Shown here: positions 43,715-45,010 of the stretch, piece after piece | Numbering within the stretch: position 1 is the first letter of the stretch | Layout: the number at the start of each line of letters is the position of its first letter | Assembly (NCBI GenBank): GCA_050305935.1 | Contig: JBNLGG010000033.1 | Coordinates: forward strand, 1-45,010 | From: CAJXNP01 sp050305935 | GTDB lineage: Bacteria > Bacteroidota > Bacteroidia > Cytophagales > Cyclobacteriaceae | Direction: 5' to 3' | Length of the DNA: 45,010 nucleotides | Made by a program: the position numbers and the translations under genes | The notes under the pieces: generated by a model | The model's input: only the letters and a program-made list of their open reading frames with translations | Databases searched by the model: none | Told to the model about the DNA's origin: nothing

Positions 43715-44110
43715 ATGGAAACCTTACCCAACAATTTACCCACCTTTAGAATACTCTTTCTGGTGAAAGGAATTCTTACCTTGCTATTTTCAGTTTTCCC
43801 GCTGCTGTATGCCGCATTGGGAGGGTTTCTCGGAAATATCGATGAATTAAACTATGGACCTGAGGCGCCCCCTTTTAACATTGGTTTGATTTTCATTGTC
43901 ATCGGGAGCGTCTTTTTTGTCCTGGTGATTATCATGGGAATATTGACCATTCTCGCATCACACTATCTCAAGGAAGTAAAAAACTACACCTTCATTTTTG
44001 TGGTGGCCATTTTAAATTGCTTCACCGGCATCCTGGGGATCTTGCTGGGTGTGTTTACCATCATCGAATTAAATAAACCACATGTAAAAGAGAAGTTTGG
44101 GCAGGCTTAA
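43715..44110 (+). CDS. Small multi-pass membrane protein
   Basis: A 131-residue protein with three probable membrane helices (about 13-37, 52-82 and 92-115) and a short charged C-terminal tail (NKPHVKEKFGQA). I do not recognise a functional motif; such small proteins are often labelled DUF4064-like. It lies 94 bases after the serine hydrolase gene and is followed by a perfect 14-bp hairpin. Confidence 0.72.
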   Translation: METLPNNLPTFRILFLVKGILTLLFSVFPLLYAALGGFLGNIDELNYGPEAPPFNIGLIFIVIGSVFFVLVIIMGILTILASHYLKEVKNYTFIFVVAILNCFTGILGILLGVFTIIELNKPHVKEKFGQA

Positions 44111-44137
44111 AAAAAACGGTAATAAACAAAAGAGACA

Positions 44138-44175
44138 ATTCCCGGACTCCTGTCGGTTGATAGGAGTCCGGGAAT
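44138..44175. terminator. Perfect 14-bp hairpin between convergent genes
   Basis: ATTCCCGGACTCCT (44138-44151) pairs perfectly with AGGAGTCCGGGAAT (44162-44175) across 10 bases. It is placed between convergent stops at 44110 and 44205, so it probably ends both transcripts although neither side has a long T run. Confidence 0.7.
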
Positions 44176-44204
44176 AACTTGACTTTTAAGACGGTTTTTT
44201 TTGC

Positions 44205-44651
44205 CTAATCCGCTCTCTCCCAGACCTCATCCAATACCGTTTCTTCACCGTCAATAGTGATGGTGCCTACGTGATGCCAGGTAGTGCTGTCAAGATCAAT
44301 ATCGAATGTAATCGATTGTCCAACCACACCCGATACACTATGATATTCGATGTTTTCAGTATATGATTCTCCATCAAATGTAAAAGTGCCACCTCCTGCC
44401 ATGATGGTGGAATCATCCGCCTGGTGACCAAAAGCCCAACGGTCTCCTGACAATATTTTATAGGACGGATGTTCAAATTCGGTGGTGACAATGGTCGTGT
44501 CTGGACTGGTCATGGTGACTTCCGTCAATCGCCATACTCCCTCAATCTGATCAGCCAGATCTTCTTCTACAACAGTCCCGGCGGCGGGTTTTGGTCCGCT
44601 ACAGCCAAAACCAAAAATGATCAATATGAGCAATAAAATATTCTTTTTCAT
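44205..44651 (-). CDS. Lipocalin-like lipoprotein
   Basis: The product of 148 residues from ATG 44651 has a signal peptide with lipobox GFGC and a mature domain starting IEGVWRLTEVTM, then SYKILSGDRWAFGHQ, GGTFTFDGESYTENIEYHS and a final LDEVWERAD. This order of strands is that of lipocalin-like domains (DUF4488 type). The frame is open to 44711, but the ATG at 44651 (MKKNILLLILIIFGF) gives a proper signal peptide. Ligand and role are unknown. Confidence 0.78.
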   Translation of the reverse strand: MKKNILLLILIIFGFGCSGPKPAAGTVVEEDLADQIEGVWRLTEVTMTSPDTTIVTTEFEHPSYKILSGDRWAFGHQADDSTIMAGGGTFTFDGESYTENIEYHSVSGVVGQSITFDIDLDSTTWHHVGTITIDGEETVLDEVWERAD

Positions 44652-44800
44652 AGTGTTAGGTTTAGTTTGAACTACTAGTTTGATATCCAATAATTTACAG
44701 ACTAAAATCATAAATACCTAATGATCAATGGCTAAGTGAATAATTTTAACCTTTTTTCATTATCTTTTTGCCACGAAGAACCAATGTTTATTGACAAAGA

Positions 44801-45010
44801 ATGCGTGATAATTTTAAACTCGATGCGTTGAAAAGCTTGGTAGTCATTTTGACCGGCCTGCTCTTGATCAATGACAGCATACAAGCTCAGTCTAATGCAT
44901 ACACTACAAGCATCAATTCCTACCAGGAAGAACTAAATAAAGAGTTCCGGGATCCGGAAGAATCGCCCCTGCCCAAAAAAGATCGCAAGAAATTTAAGGA
45001 GCTTCCTTTT
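44801..45010 (+). CDS. DUF1684 family protein, N-terminal part (cut by window edge)
   Basis: The 70 codons from ATG 44801 to the window end encode a signal peptide (about 1-33; LVVILTGLLLINDSIQAQ) and then YQEELNKEFRDPEESPL with PKKDRKKFKELPF, the usual start of DUF1684 proteins. Members are secreted or periplasmic and of unknown function. The rest of the gene lies outside the window. Confidence 0.8.
   Translation, partial: MRDNFKLDALKSLVVILTGLLLINDSIQAQSNAYTTSINSYQEELNKEFRDPEESPLPKKDRKKFKELPF

Noticed and set aside
1..45010. CRISPR array, tRNA, rRNA, transposase or phage genes
   Set aside because: Reading the intergenic parts on both strands I found no regular direct repeats with spacers, no tRNA-like cloverleaf and no mobile-element protein. 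A tRNAscan or covariance-model search would settle the RNA question.

Overview
The window looks like ordinary chromosome of a member of the Bacteroidota, most likely a Cytophagales-type bacterium. The evidence is: several TAnnTTTG (-7) promoter elements, sometimes with a TTG-like -33 element 19 bp upstream; few clear Shine-Dalgarno sites; two TonB-dependent receptors with N-terminal carboxypeptidase-like domains; many lipoproteins; two TPR-containing sensor kinases; and lineage-typical families (DUF1684, DUF3052, LVIVD-repeat lipoprotein, GH127). I see no tRNA or rRNA gene, no CRISPR array, no transposase and no phage module.

Left part (1-7.2 kb): a probable metal-uptake operon on the minus strand (TonB receptor, single-pass companion protein, and a membrane protein cut by the window edge). 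It is preceded by tandem DtxR-like palindromes that overlap the -7 element. Next comes a plus-strand SDR - fumarylacetoacetate-hydrolase-family - SDR operon that probably works in a non-phosphorylating deoxysugar-acid pathway (L-fucose or L-rhamnose type), then a PNPOx-fold protein.

7.3-12.9 kb, minus strand: a tight operon SPOR protein - ExbB/TolQ - ExbD/TolR - TonB-like - FolC - TrmB, and an unrecognised 238-aa protein. 13.1-15.2 kb: groES-groEL with a strong terminator. 15.2-23.5 kb: two TPR sensor histidine kinases without response regulators, a second TonB receptor, a small membrane protein and signal peptidase I. The second kinase has an abruptly AT-rich 5' third. 23.5-24.0 kb is a repeat-rich gene-free stretch.

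24-26.7 kb: a cytochrome P450 divergent from an AraC-type regulator whose N-terminus is an HMA-like domain with an MxCxxC motif, then a PH-like membrane protein. 26.8-31.7 kb: a Leloir galactose cluster (galM, SSS-family transporter, galK, galT) with two palindromic regulatory candidates. 31.8-36.1 kb: a surface module with a collagen-like lipoprotein, an outer-membrane protein gene broken by an in-frame TAA, an LVIVD lipoprotein directly abutting an outer-membrane barrel protein, and another lipoprotein. 36.2-45 kb: an SDR, a steroid 5-alpha-reductase-like membrane enzyme, an orphan GH127 lipoprotein, DUF3052, a methyltransferase-like protein, a class-C serine hydrolase, small membrane and lipoproteins, and the start of a DUF1684 protein.

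No clearly new multi-gene system stands out. The items best worth testing are the HMA-AraC regulator, the palindromes upstream of the CNVC-type receptor, the long inverted repeat in the galM leader, the interrupted outer-membrane protein and the mosaic sensor kinase.
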